The notes beneath the pieces were generated by a model. It worked only from the letters and a program-made list of their open reading frames with translations, made no database searches and was not told where the DNA came from. The position numbers and the translations under genes were made by a program. Below, in pieces: positions 51,680-60,148 of a stretch of DNA of 64,000 nt. The stretch comes from PLA3 sp964592235 (GTDB lineage Bacteria; Planctomycetota; Phycisphaerae; UBA1845; UTPLA1): the NCBI GenBank assembly GCA_964592235.1, contig CAZQCF010000002.1:62001-126000 (forward strand), in the 5' to 3' direction. The stretch's first letter is position 1. Every line of letters begins with the position of its first letter.

Positions 51680-53005
51680 TCAGGGCAGGTCTTCTTCAAA
51701 CTCCGACTCGTCCCGCGCAGGCTTGCGGGCGCTGGCAGCCTTCTTGGTTGGAATGGATTCCATCGTATCCAGTTCCGCGCCGTCGTCCGCCTGATCGAAC
51801 TTATCCTTGTCCGGCTCGCGCTCCAGCCCCGCCGAAGCCGGGCGCACATGCGTATCCTCCGCGTCCGTCGCTTCGGCGCCCTTCGCACGCTGCGCCGGCA
51901 ATTCACCCGCCGGCGTGCCTGTCTCGCGCAACCAGCCAACAACGAGATAGTCGCACTGAACGGCGCCCTTCACACTGGCCGGGTCGTATTCAATGGAGGT
52001 CGGCGTCAAGTTCGCCTGCTGAATCAGCCGCTGCGCCTGCTGCGGCTTGACGAAATCGAAGAACCCATGCTTCTGCAGCGCCTCGATCAGGTAGTCCGCC
52101 GTGAGAACGCCGAGGGCATCCGCCTCGCGACGGCCCATCCCCGATGGGAACGGCAGCACGCCGATCCGCGGGTTCTCGCCGCGATCGATCCGCTGCGCGA
52201 TCTGTGCGGCCATTTCATCGGCCAGTTTGCGCGAATCGCCCGGTCCGGCCGTCACTTCGGCGATGGACTCAAACGACCCCGTGTTGACGTTGATAATCTT
52301 GGTTCGCAGGCCGCTGTCCGGAGCCTTTGCCACACGCGCGACGCGGCTATCGACCACACCACTGGGCGAAGCCATCAATCCGTGCCGCACGAGATCGCGC
52401 GTCTGCTGCTCGATGGACGCCAGCGGCGTTTCGGAGAAGCCGAAGCTCACGACCTTGCCGGTGCGACTGATCACGAACCGCGCGGGAACGTCGTAGGTCC
52501 ATTGCGGTTGCAACCATTCCCGAACCGCGGCGCGATTCGATTCCGGAATCACGACGCACGGAAAGTTTGCGTTGCCGCCGTGCAGCATCGGCACGATCAC
52601 ATTGCCCCACTTCTCCGGCGGGTCGAAGCTGCACGCGATCACCTGGAAGCCTTCGTCAGCCAGGTCCTCCTGTAAGCGCGAGAGCATCTGCATTTCTTCG
52701 CGATTGCGCTGGTTCCACGAGGCCCAGAAGTCGATCAGCACGACGTGGTGCCGGTATTGCGACACCAGCCGCTTGAGGCCCTCGACATCGAGCACCGGCG
52801 GCACGTCGGGATAGCGGTACCGAAACGTCGACGGTGGCGGCGCGGCCGAGGGAGCCTTGCCCTGGTAGTGGTACGTGTTGTCCAGCGGATAACCGTCGGT
52901 GGTGCAGCCCGAGCCGCCCAGGCCCAGTGAGGCCAGGCTCAACGAAGCGAATACGACTGTTGCCTGAATTCCACGCCGCGTGGTGATTCGGTTGGCCGTC
53001 ATCAT
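51680..53005 (-). CDS. thioredoxin-fold lipoprotein lacking the CxxC, fused to a CsgG/LpoB-like domain
   Basis: The 441-residue protein has an N-terminal export signal with a probable lipid Cys34 (GGSGC). Residues 70-210 form a TlpA/thioredoxin-like domain with VVLIDFWASW, but the active-site Cys pair is replaced by Asn (N98-Q-R-N101); the cis-Pro (P174 in YDVPARFVIS) is kept. Residues 258-360 (IGVLPFPSGM, ADYLIEALQKHGFFDFV, CDYLVVGWL) resemble the CsgG/FlgO/LpoB fold of outer-membrane lipoproteins. An acidic tail follows. It cannot act as a classical redox enzyme. GGAG lies 7 nt before the ATG. It converges on the FKBP gene. Confidence 0.75.
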   Translation of the reverse strand: MMTANRITTRRGIQATVVFASLSLASLGLGGSGCTTDGYPLDNTYHYQGKAPSAAPPPSTFRYRYPDVPPVLDVEGLKRLVSQYRHHVVLIDFWASWNQRNREEMQMLSRLQEDLADEGFQVIACSFDPPEKWGNVIVPMLHGGNANFPCVVIPESNRAAVREWLQPQWTYDVPARFVISRTGKVVSFGFSETPLASIEQQTRDLVRHGLMASPSGVVDSRVARVAKAPDSGLRTKIINVNTGSFESIAEVTAGPGDSRKLADEMAAQIAQRIDRGENPRIGVLPFPSGMGRREADALGVLTADYLIEALQKHGFFDFVKPQQAQRLIQQANLTPTSIEYDPASVKGAVQCDYLVVGWLRETGTPAGELPAQRAKGAEATDAEDTHVRPASAGLEREPDKDKFDQADDGAELDTMESIPTKKAASARKPARDESEFEEDLP

Positions 53006-53134
53006 CCCTGATCTCCTCGAGCCGATCCTTGGTTCACCCGCTCGCCCCCGACCAGTCGGTCGATGCGTCAGCCGGGCTACGGCTCGCGTTGTAAGTTCCG
53101 TACGGAGCTTACCGTATATCGTCGTTCCGCACGA

Positions 53135-54190
53135 CTATCCTTGCGAAGCAGCCTCCAAGGGGATGCCGGACAGCTCCATCCCGCCGTTCTCCGAAGCCCG
53201 GCGCGACAGGACGACCATGTGCTCCCGTACCTCCCGCGCCATCCGGGTATTGGGAAACTCGTCGATGATCTGTTGACCCGCCTCCAGCGCTCCCCGCCAA
53301 TTCTGTTCGGTGACCGCCAGCGAAAACTGCACGCCAAGATTGTGCAGTCGCGCCCGGAACACACCCCGGGCGCTTTCCTCCAGCGCCGCCGCCTCGTTCG
53401 GCGTCAGGAACTGATCCAGCTCCTTCAGAATCGCCAGCCCGCGATCCACTTCGTTCCGCTGGACCGACTCGTCCCATTCCTTGAGCAGTCGGCGCTTGTG
53501 TTCGTTGCGCCGCCGCGCGAAGAGCTTGGGCAATTCGGCAACGGTCGGATCGTTGCGATGTTCAGCCAGCAGCCGGTCCATCTCGCGCCGGGCGCGATCC
53601 CATTGCAGATGACCGATCAGGTCCTCGACATGCCGGACGGCTTCCTGGAGTTTCTCGTTGCGCTCCCGATCGCGCGACTGGTCCACGTCGCGACGCAGGC
53701 GGTCGGCCTCGTTACGATAACCGTGCCGTTGCTCAAGCTGTTCCAGCAGGGCGTACGCCGCCTCGTGGTCGCCGCGGATGATTTCTTCGTTGATCGCCAG
53801 ACGCAGGGCGTTTCGTTCATATTCGCGATGCTTGATCGAACGCGCCACGTCCGACAGTGGCGCGTTCTCCGCGATCGATTGAAGCAACCGGTCGTGTGAC
53901 GCCATTGTGGCATGCATGTCGCGCAGGATATCGTACGACCGGAAGCCGTTGGCCTCGACCTTGAGGAGCAGATCGATCAGGTCCCAGGCGAAGATGAACG
54001 CCGCCGCCAGCAGGAACACGACCGACGCAACGCCGATCATCACCAGGGTGCGCAGAAATCCGTCAATTTCCGTCCACGACACATAGTAAAATCCGCCGAT
54101 CGCGGCGGATGCCAGCCCCACCACCGCCAGCCACCGCCCGAACCGTGCAGCCCGCCGGATGTTATCCAGTCTCTTTGGTGCCTCGGACAT
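53135..54190 (-). CDS. membrane protein with two N-terminal helices and a long helical domain
   Basis: The 351-residue protein has two membrane helices (about 20-40 and 48-70) and then an almost fully alpha-helical, highly charged region to about 330 with TPR-like pairs (HEAAYALLEQLEQRHG, WDRARREMDRLLAEHR, WRGALEAGQQIIDEFP). No family is recognised. It has its own promoter upstream. Confidence 0.7.
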   Translation of the reverse strand: MSEAPKRLDNIRRAARFGRWLAVVGLASAAIGGFYYVSWTEIDGFLRTLVMIGVASVVFLLAAAFIFAWDLIDLLLKVEANGFRSYDILRDMHATMASHDRLLQSIAENAPLSDVARSIKHREYERNALRLAINEEIIRGDHEAAYALLEQLEQRHGYRNEADRLRRDVDQSRDRERNEKLQEAVRHVEDLIGHLQWDRARREMDRLLAEHRNDPTVAELPKLFARRRNEHKRRLLKEWDESVQRNEVDRGLAILKELDQFLTPNEAAALEESARGVFRARLHNLGVQFSLAVTEQNWRGALEAGQQIIDEFPNTRMAREVREHMVVLSRRASENGGMELSGIPLEAASQG

Positions 54191-54243
54191 GCCCTACCTC
54201 ATTCTTGGGCAGACGCCCCCTCACGGATGGGCTGCCCATGAGA

Positions 54244-54272
54244 ATCTTATGCACTCCTGAAGGAGTCGCCAA
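54244..54272 (-). promoter_or_regulatory. promoter with a palindrome in its spacer
   Basis: On the minus strand TTGGCG (54272-54267) and TAAGAT (54249-54244) are 17 nt apart. The spacer contains the inverted repeat ACTCCT-TC-AGGAGT (54266-54253), a likely regulator site. Transcription would run into the helical membrane protein gene. Confidence 0.5.
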
Positions 54273-54439
54273 TGACCCCGATCACGCAACTGTGCCTAAC
54301 TCTCGACGGGAAAGAATGTTAGAATTCCAGCGGGTCGATCCGATTCATCGCCATTGTACGGCTTTGGAGGGATCTGCGCTGGAAAGTCCGGCCGATCGCA
54401 GCATCAGGCAATACGAAGCCGCCAGGAGGTGAATCAGAA

Positions 54440-54661
54440 CTAAACGACCGGCGGTTGCCCAACGCCTCCCGACTCGAACGTCTGCTGGATTTCTTCCTGC
54501 ATTCGCCCGTACTCAAGCTCGCGCCGGGCCAGTTCCCGGCCTCGCGCCAGGATTCGAAGGAACACAATCCCCCCCAGGCACATCACCATTGTTGCGGCCA
54601 GAATTGGAGCGTCCACCATCGGTGCAACCGGCCTCTCACGCCGCCATCGGATCGGAGCCAC
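54440..54661 (-). CDS. small single-span membrane protein
   Basis: The product has up to 73 residues from a GTG, or 59 from the ATG at 54619. One membrane helix (PILAATMVMCLGGIVFL) is followed by a basic, helical cytoplasmic-type tail (ARGRELARRELEYGRMQEEI). It lies 9 nt downstream of the lipoprotein gene. The function is not recognisable. Confidence 0.55.
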   Translation of the reverse strand: MAPIRWRRERPVAPMVDAPILAATMVMCLGGIVFLRILARGRELARRELEYGRMQEEIQQTFESGGVGQPPVV

Positions 54662-54670
54662 GGCGCTTCT

Positions 54671-55063
54671 TTATCGGTTTCCCGTACCGTAATCGTCACC
54701 CATTTCCGCCTCGCCGGACGGGATCATGAGGAGATTGTTCTGTTGCAGGAACTCCGCCTCGGGCATCGTAATGCTGAAGTAACCCGGCTTTGACAGCCGC
54801 ACTTTCCCGCCGCCGGAGAACCGATCCTTGATGATCCACCACCGCCCGTTGCCGTCGGTGCGACCCAATTGCTTCCACGACCCGTCAGATTGCTGCTGCT
54901 CAATCAGGACGTCATTCACTGACCAAGCTGATTGCCGGTCGCTGATCTGCCCCATATGAACCAGTTCCTGACACCCCGGCGCACCGCCGAGAAGGCTCAA
55001 CAGCACGATCATTCCCATCCGCGCGCGTCGACCGCAGCATCTACTGCCCGATGTACTTCGCAT
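54671..55063 (-). CDS. small lipoprotein of unknown function
   Basis: The 130-residue protein has a basic start, a hydrophobic core and a lipobox (LLGGAPGC). The mature part is beta-rich (VNDVLIEQQQSDGSWKQLG, VRLSKPGYFSITMPEAEF). The ATG at 55063 has AGGA 6 nt upstream and overlaps the thiF-like gene end by 23 nt. Confidence 0.65.
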   Translation of the reverse strand: MRSTSGSRCCGRRARMGMIVLLSLLGGAPGCQELVHMGQISDRQSAWSVNDVLIEQQQSDGSWKQLGRTDGNGRWWIIKDRFSGGGKVRLSKPGYFSITMPEAEFLQQNNLLMIPSGEAEMGDDYGTGNR

Positions 55064-56105
55064 AGACCGTCCTGGCTTCGTTTGGATCACTGGTTCCCTT
55101 AATGATCGCGCGGCCGTCCCGAAAGAGCGTCACCGTGTATCGATCCACGTCGAAACGTAATAAATATCGGTTCAAACACGGCGGCGACTTTGCCACGTTC
55201 ATTATCCGCTGCCTCACAGCGTCCAGATCGACCGCAGCCTCTTCGTTCGCAGGAATCTGTACCGCATCCCGGCCGCACAACGTTGCCGTACGCGCACCGC
55301 CAGCCGCCAGAAACTCATACTCCCCTCGGCCGCAGCACGTGCAACGGCCCGGCTCGTAGGCCCCTTGCATATCAAAGACATCAATCGCGCCGGTCCATGC
55401 ATTGATCTGGACCAGACTCCGTGACACATCACCCTTTGCCCCGGTCAGGATTTTGATGGCCTCAATCGCCTGACGCGAGGCAACCAGGTGAACCAGGGGG
55501 CCGAGCACACCTGCCGTGTCACACGTCGGGTTCATCCCCGGCGGTGGTGGCTGATCCCAGATGCACCGAAGGCACGGCGTCTGCCGCGGCAGAATCGGCA
55601 TGACCATCCCCTCGATGCCGACGCATGCACCATACACCCACGGAATCCCGTGCTTGACTGCGACGTCGTTGATCAGAAATCGCGTCTCGAAGTTGTCCGT
55701 GCCGTCCAAGAGCACGTTCGCGCCGCCGGCGAATTGTTCAATGTTCGTTGCGCAGGCGTCGGCGATGATCGGTTCGATCACGGCGTCGGAATTGATCGCG
55801 GCGAGCCGCTGGGCCGCGGCAATGGCCTTTGGCGCGCCGGCGGCCACATCCGACTCGTCGAACAACACCTGCCGCTGGAGGTTGTTCAGCTCGACGTAAT
55901 CCCGATCGACCAGTCGAAGCCGGCCCACTCCAGCGCGCACCAACTGGTCGGCCAGTACCGTTCCCAGCGCACCGCAGCCGATGAGTGTCACATTTGAGGC
56001 ACGAAGCCGCTCTTGCCCGGCAGGCTTGATCTGCGGCAGCAGAACCTGTCGGGAATAGCGACTCTGCCGCCAATCCGCGGCGTGTTGGGATGACTCATTA
56101 CTCAT
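55041..56105 (-). CDS. ThiF/MoeB/HesA-type adenylyltransferase (E1-like)
   Basis: The 354-residue enzyme has the nucleotide-binding GCGALGTVLADQLVRAGVG, the RLVDRDYVELNNLQRQ motif, DGTDNFETRFLIND, a candidate catalytic Cys (TCDTAGVLGP) and zinc-type Cys pairs (CLRC and CTCC). This family adenylates the C-terminal Gly of ThiS or MoaD-like sulfur carriers. The C-terminal region (about 285-354) is a small extra domain. No ThiS or MoaD gene is nearby, so thiamine versus molybdopterin use cannot be settled. It overlaps the previous gene by ATGA. Confidence 0.88.
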   Translation of the reverse strand: MSNESSQHAADWRQSRYSRQVLLPQIKPAGQERLRASNVTLIGCGALGTVLADQLVRAGVGRLRLVDRDYVELNNLQRQVLFDESDVAAGAPKAIAAAQRLAAINSDAVIEPIIADACATNIEQFAGGANVLLDGTDNFETRFLINDVAVKHGIPWVYGACVGIEGMVMPILPRQTPCLRCIWDQPPPPGMNPTCDTAGVLGPLVHLVASRQAIEAIKILTGAKGDVSRSLVQINAWTGAIDVFDMQGAYEPGRCTCCGRGEYEFLAAGGARTATLCGRDAVQIPANEEAAVDLDAVRQRIMNVAKSPPCLNRYLLRFDVDRYTVTLFRDGRAIIKGTSDPNEARTVYAKYIGQ

Positions 56106-56671
56106 TCGTACGATGCCGTGGGAGGTTTGTCGTCTTCCTTGGCCAATGCGTCGAGGTAGCCATCGGGCGGCGGAATCCGATCGGCGTCAGCCAGCGAGGC
56201 GGGGCGAATGCTGGCCGGGTGCGGGTTTTCCGGCGCTGCCGACGAAATCGATCGCGCGTCCGCAACGGGCGCCACCGCGCCGGCTCCGACGAGGGCCGCT
56301 CTGTGAATGCGCCATGCCTGCCGCGCCTCGCGCAGGAACATCAACCCGAATACGACGTACAAGATCGCTTGAAAATCGCCGCCTCGAGCAATTACGACGC
56401 CACAGCCGCCGCCGAAGACCATGAGCAACCCGGACAGGCCCGATACGACCGCCTCAATCGGTCGCGCCGCCGGCAGCCCGGCAAAATACAGCAGCGCCAC
56501 AACGCCCATGCCGACGCCGCCTAATCGCAGCGTCCAGCAGAGGAGATTCCCCGTCGTCTGCAAGAATGAATCTGGCTGCTCCCACGGCGAAAGCACCATC
56601 CAGCCGAAGTACAACATCAACGCGGCGGGAATGAGAGAATACGGGCCGTTCGATCGAAGCGAATCGCTCAT
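56102..56671 (-). CDS. polytopic membrane protein of unknown function
   Basis: The 189-residue protein has about four membrane helices in residues 10-120 (YSLIPAALMLYFGWMVL, LRLGGVGMGVVALLYFAGL, GLSGLLMVFGGGCGVVI, AILYVVFGLMFL) and an acidic, Pro-rich cytoplasmic-type tail. GAGGAG precedes the ATG by 5 nt. It is coupled to the ThiF-like gene by a 4-nt overlap. Confidence 0.65.
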   Translation of the reverse strand: MSDSLRSNGPYSLIPAALMLYFGWMVLSPWEQPDSFLQTTGNLLCWTLRLGGVGMGVVALLYFAGLPAARPIEAVVSGLSGLLMVFGGGCGVVIARGGDFQAILYVVFGLMFLREARQAWRIHRAALVGAGAVAPVADARSISSAAPENPHPASIRPASLADADRIPPPDGYLDALAKEDDKPPTASYE

Positions 56672-56762
56672 GGCGGCTCCTCAAACGCCCCCGGCGTGAC
56701 TGCGACGCGCGCCGCGTCACACACAGACAAAATGATACACGACGCTGGCGCCGACGCGAAGG

Positions 56763-57986
56763 CTACTCCTGCGGCCGGCCTAGGGCTGCGGTGCTCGCGC
56801 TCAACCAGTGCCGCGCCTGGGCGACCTGTTCGTGATTGGTCAAACGATCCAGACAATCCCGAAGGTACTGCACCGCCGCTTCGTGTTGCTCCAGATACTT
56901 GGCATAAACGATGCCGAGCAGCAGTTTGATCTGGGTTGTCTCGGAATCGGTCGGGTACGCCTTCAGAAATCGCTCGTAGGCTCGCGCCGCCTGCGGATGG
57001 CGCTGCAGCGTCATGAGCTGGTTCGCCACTTCCAGCATCTGCCGACGCGGCAGGCACGTTTCCGGCTCATGAATCACCAGTTGCTCGTACCGATCCGCCG
57101 CGGCGACGTAGTTGCGCTGGGCGAGCAGGTCCGCGATGTCCGCGCGCAGCCGCGCCGATTCGCTGATCTCAACAGGCGCTGACCACGACTCGCTGTCGGC
57201 GCTGATCGGACGCGCTACGCGACCGAACTGCGCGCGAGCGCGAGCCGCCGGATCTGCCATCGCCGCCCTCAACTGCTTGCGCTGGTAGTACCTTCGGATC
57301 AGCGCCAGGATATCGTACTGATCGCGCGGCAAGGCTCGAACAAGCAGCATGGTCAGGGTGACGACGAAGCCGAAGAAGTAACCCGCGAGGTGTGCGGAGT
57401 AGGCGACCTGCACCGCCTCGTGCCCCTGCTGAAGCTGGGGGGACAGGATGTTGTCCCATAGGATGATCTTCAGGCCGATCAGCAGCATGGCCTGCACATG
57501 CATGACGCCGATGGTGAAGAAGAGCCAGTAGAAGACGGTTACGACGGCCCGCGGAAATAAGACGAGATAGGCAGTCGTGACCCCGGCGATCGCGCCGCTT
57601 GAACCCAAGCACGGATTGTCGCTCGTGAGAACAAACCCCACGCCGGCAAACACGCCGCACGCCAGATAAAACATCAGGTAGGCAACGTTGCCCATCTTGT
57701 CGTTCACGCTGTTTCCAAACAACCAGAGAAAGAGCAGATTGCCGCCCAGATGCCAGATGTCGCCGTGAATAAACTGATAGGAGAAGAACGAGACCAGCCG
57801 CAGATCACTCGGAACGAGCATCCAGCTTTCGCGCAGGTCTTCGCCAGCCCCCATCCCCAGGCGTGCGGTCGAACCCATCGCGAGCACGACGACATACAGG
57901 GCGATGTTGGCGATGATCAACGCATGGTTGGCCCAAGGCCATCGTCGCACGTCGGAATGGGTCTTGATGGGCAGGAGTAAAAGCAA
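56763..57986 (-). CDS. rhomboid-family intramembrane serine protease with TPR-like tail
   Basis: The 407-residue protein has the catalytic GSSG (128-131, Ser130), His199 in SAHLAGYFFGF and the oxyanion pair H79/N83. Six to seven membrane helices fill residues 18-230. The rest is soluble helical repeats (AAADRYEQLVIHEPE, AARAYERFLKAYPTD). The start is taken as TTG at 57986: GGGG lies 7 nt upstream and a strong promoter lies 25 nt upstream; longer frames would extend antisense into rplU. Confidence 0.88.
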   Translation of the reverse strand: MLLLLPIKTHSDVRRWPWANHALIIANIALYVVVLAMGSTARLGMGAGEDLRESWMLVPSDLRLVSFFSYQFIHGDIWHLGGNLLFLWLFGNSVNDKMGNVAYLMFYLACGVFAGVGFVLTSDNPCLGSSGAIAGVTTAYLVLFPRAVVTVFYWLFFTIGVMHVQAMLLIGLKIILWDNILSPQLQQGHEAVQVAYSAHLAGYFFGFVVTLTMLLVRALPRDQYDILALIRRYYQRKQLRAAMADPAARARAQFGRVARPISADSESWSAPVEISESARLRADIADLLAQRNYVAAADRYEQLVIHEPETCLPRRQMLEVANQLMTLQRHPQAARAYERFLKAYPTDSETTQIKLLLGIVYAKYLEQHEAAVQYLRDCLDRLTNHEQVAQARHWLSASTAALGRPQE

Positions 57987-58010
57987 CGAGGATCCCCTTT
58001 CGTAACCTGC

Positions 58011-58040
58011 TTTATAACATGATTTTAATCGCCGTTGCAA
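58011..58040 (-). promoter_or_regulatory. rhomboid gene promoter
   Basis: On the minus strand TTGCAA (58040-58035) and TATAAA (58016-58011) are 18 nt apart. The predicted start, near 58004, gives a leader of about 18 nt and supports the TTG initiation codon. Confidence 0.6.
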
Positions 58041-58084
58041 AGTCCGGCAGGCCCCGGCTGAATTCCGCTTGTACGGGCACCCTC

Positions 58085-58113
58085 TTGCCGAGGGCGTTTG
58101 CATCGGCGATACT
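58085..58113 (+). promoter_or_regulatory. rplU promoter
   Basis: TTGCCG (58085-58090) and GATACT (58108-58113) are 17 nt apart, giving a leader of about 60 nt. It diverges from the rhomboid promoter. Confidence 0.55.
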
Positions 58114-58179
58114 ACGGGGCTTCGCACAGACCAAGCGACGGAATGAGATTGCCTTTGCAGGCAGGAGCCGAAGAACACC

Positions 58180-58494
58180 ATGTATGCCATCATCGAAGAC
58201 GGCGGCAAGCAATACCGGGTTGAGAAGGGCGACACGCTCTATGTGGAGACACGGGACCTGCCGGCCGGCGCAAAGTCCCTTGAATTCGATCGCGTGCTGA
58301 TGCTCGGCGATGGCGCCAAGAGCAAGATCGGTACACCGTGGGTCGCCGGGGCGAAGGTTTCGGCCACGCTGACCAAGGCCGTGCGTGGCCCCAAGCTGGA
58401 AATTGTGAAGTTCCGCCGCCGCAAGGGCTACAAGCTTCACAAGGGCCATCGACAGAACCTGCTTCAGGTGAAGATCGAAAAGATCACCGAGTAG
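58180..58494 (+). CDS. rplU: 50S ribosomal protein L21 (bL21)
   Basis: The 104-residue protein has MYAIIEDGGKQYRVEKGD and the C-terminal FRRRKGYKLHKGHRQNLLQVKI signature. GGAG is 12 nt upstream. The usual partner rpmA (L27) does not follow. Confidence 0.96.
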   Translation: MYAIIEDGGKQYRVEKGDTLYVETRDLPAGAKSLEFDRVLMLGDGAKSKIGTPWVAGAKVSATLTKAVRGPKLEIVKFRRRKGYKLHKGHRQNLLQVKIEKITE

Positions 58495-58610
58495 GTGCCT
58501 GGGCAGAATTGCGTTCCCCCGCCCAACCTCTTGCATTGCCGCGCGCCCTTGGCGATCGTTGCGGCGTGTTGCGCGCCGGGTTGATGCAATCATCCCCGAG
58601 GACCCCCGTG

Positions 58611-60101
58611 ATGCCGAGCGTGACGTATCGCCGTTGGAGTCCTGCCGCGGCGACCGCGCTCGTTCTGCTTAGCGGCGTGGCGCCACTCATTGCATTCCGG
58701 CCCGCCGAGGCCGACTCTCCCCAATCCGACTCTCCCGCATACAAATTCGAGCTGCGCTTCGATCCGTCGGAAACGGTGTACTACGAAATCGAGTCGGAGT
58801 TTCGCGACAGCGGCGGCGTTGCGCCGCTGCTGACCTACACCGCCACCATCAAGGATCGACGTACGATCACGCAACGCGCCAACTCCCCGACCTCGCAACC
58901 GCTCGCCATGCCGGGCAGCGGGATGCAGAGCCTCGTATGGGAGTGCGACCGTTACGAAGCGCGGGAGCAAAGCATGAAGGAAGAGGAGTCGTACGACTCG
59001 CACCGGCACCTCTTCCCGCCCGCCTCGATGCGAGAGCTGGAAGCCATCGCCGGCTCCAAGACCGCCTTCCTGCTCCTTCCGGAAACCGGGGCGATTCACA
59101 ACATCACGCTGACGCCGGCGCCCTTGACCTGCCCGATTCCGCGGCGAGGGTCGATGGGAAAGACCATCGAACGAAGCACGTTGACGCCGACGAACATGAA
59201 GCTCGTTCTGGAAGCGCTCGCCGCGACGTGGTTCCCGAAAGAACCCCGGCGTGTCGGCGACACGTGGACCGTCTCTTCGGTCGAATCCCAGACAAATGTC
59301 GGAGCAATCCACATTACGACACGCTGTACGCTCCGCAGCGTGCGCCAGATCGAAGGCCGCGAGGTCGCCCTCATTGATCTCACCTCGGAAATGAAGCTGG
59401 AGCAGATCCCCGAATCCCAGCAGCCCGGCTCCCCCGTCGTGGCGAATCCGGCCAGCCAACCGACAACGCAACCGGCACAAGTCATTCCTCCCGTGGAATC
59501 GCAGCCGGTGCAGGGCCACGCGCCCGCCACGCAATCGGCCACGACAAGGCCGGTCGCTTATCCGCGCCCGCCGCGGAAGCAGACGAAGGACTTTCGCCTT
59601 GAGAAGGGCGCGTTCTCGGGAACGGTGGAGTACGACCTCACCCGCCATCGACCGATTCAGATCACCCTGCGAAAGGAAATCAGCGTCGCAGCCGATGTGG
59701 ACTCCCAATCGATGGGCAAGATGCAGATTCGCCAGGCTACGGCGCACCTGCTTAAAATTCGCACGTTGCCCAGTCAGCCCGTACTGCCGCCCGTGGTCGG
59801 CGGCAAGGTTCTGCCAAAACTCAATGACGCCGAGAAGCAGATTCTTGAGCAGCTGAAGAAGGCGCCCTCTCCGACCACCCAGCCGAGTGAGCGGGGCGCG
59901 AACCGCCCGCCTCCGGGCGCGCGCGATCTGCGAAGCTCGCGATCCGGCCCCGGCGTCATTTCGGGGGGGGGCGTCAATGCACAGGTCCCGGTCAAGGCCA
60001 AGCGTCCGCCGACGCCGCAGCCACGAAATCAGCCGACCAGCCGATCAGTCCCGACAACCCGCCCCGCCGGCCGCCGGACAGACCCATCAGACCGCTCCTG
60101 A
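58611..60101 (+). CDS. secreted protein of unknown function with Pro/Gln/Thr-rich linkers
   Basis: The 496-residue protein has a signal peptide (AAATALVLLSGVAPLIAF). A beta-rich body (YYEIESEFRDSGG, PRRVGDTWTVSS, GREVALIDLTSEM) is split by a TTQPAQV-type linker and ends in a basic Pro/Arg/Thr tail. GAGGA lies 8 nt before the ATG at 58611. A run of nine G (59963-59971) interrupts the tail coding region. No enzyme motif is seen. Confidence 0.7.
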   Translation: MPSVTYRRWSPAAATALVLLSGVAPLIAFRPAEADSPQSDSPAYKFELRFDPSETVYYEIESEFRDSGGVAPLLTYTATIKDRRTITQRANSPTSQPLAMPGSGMQSLVWECDRYEAREQSMKEEESYDSHRHLFPPASMRELEAIAGSKTAFLLLPETGAIHNITLTPAPLTCPIPRRGSMGKTIERSTLTPTNMKLVLEALAATWFPKEPRRVGDTWTVSSVESQTNVGAIHITTRCTLRSVRQIEGREVALIDLTSEMKLEQIPESQQPGSPVVANPASQPTTQPAQVIPPVESQPVQGHAPATQSATTRPVAYPRPPRKQTKDFRLEKGAFSGTVEYDLTRHRPIQITLRKEISVAADVDSQSMGKMQIRQATAHLLKIRTLPSQPVLPPVVGGKVLPKLNDAEKQILEQLKKAPSPTTQPSERGANRPPPGARDLRSSRSGPGVISGGGVNAQVPVKAKRPPTPQPRNQPTSRSVPTTRPAGRRTDPSDRS

Positions 60102-60148
60102 CCTGCCGGCTCACGATTGGCGCCGCCGGGCGAGTCGGTTCGGCGAGG

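Noticed and set aside
57987..58235. N-terminal extension of the rhomboid frame
   Set aside because: It would run antisense over the rplU start and both promoters, and is Cys/Ser-rich without membrane character.
58338..58610. Upstream extension of the secreted-protein gene into rplU
   Set aside because: The in-frame stretch overlaps rplU and has no signal-like or conserved sequence. The ATG at 58611 has a good ribosome-binding site and opens a signal peptide.
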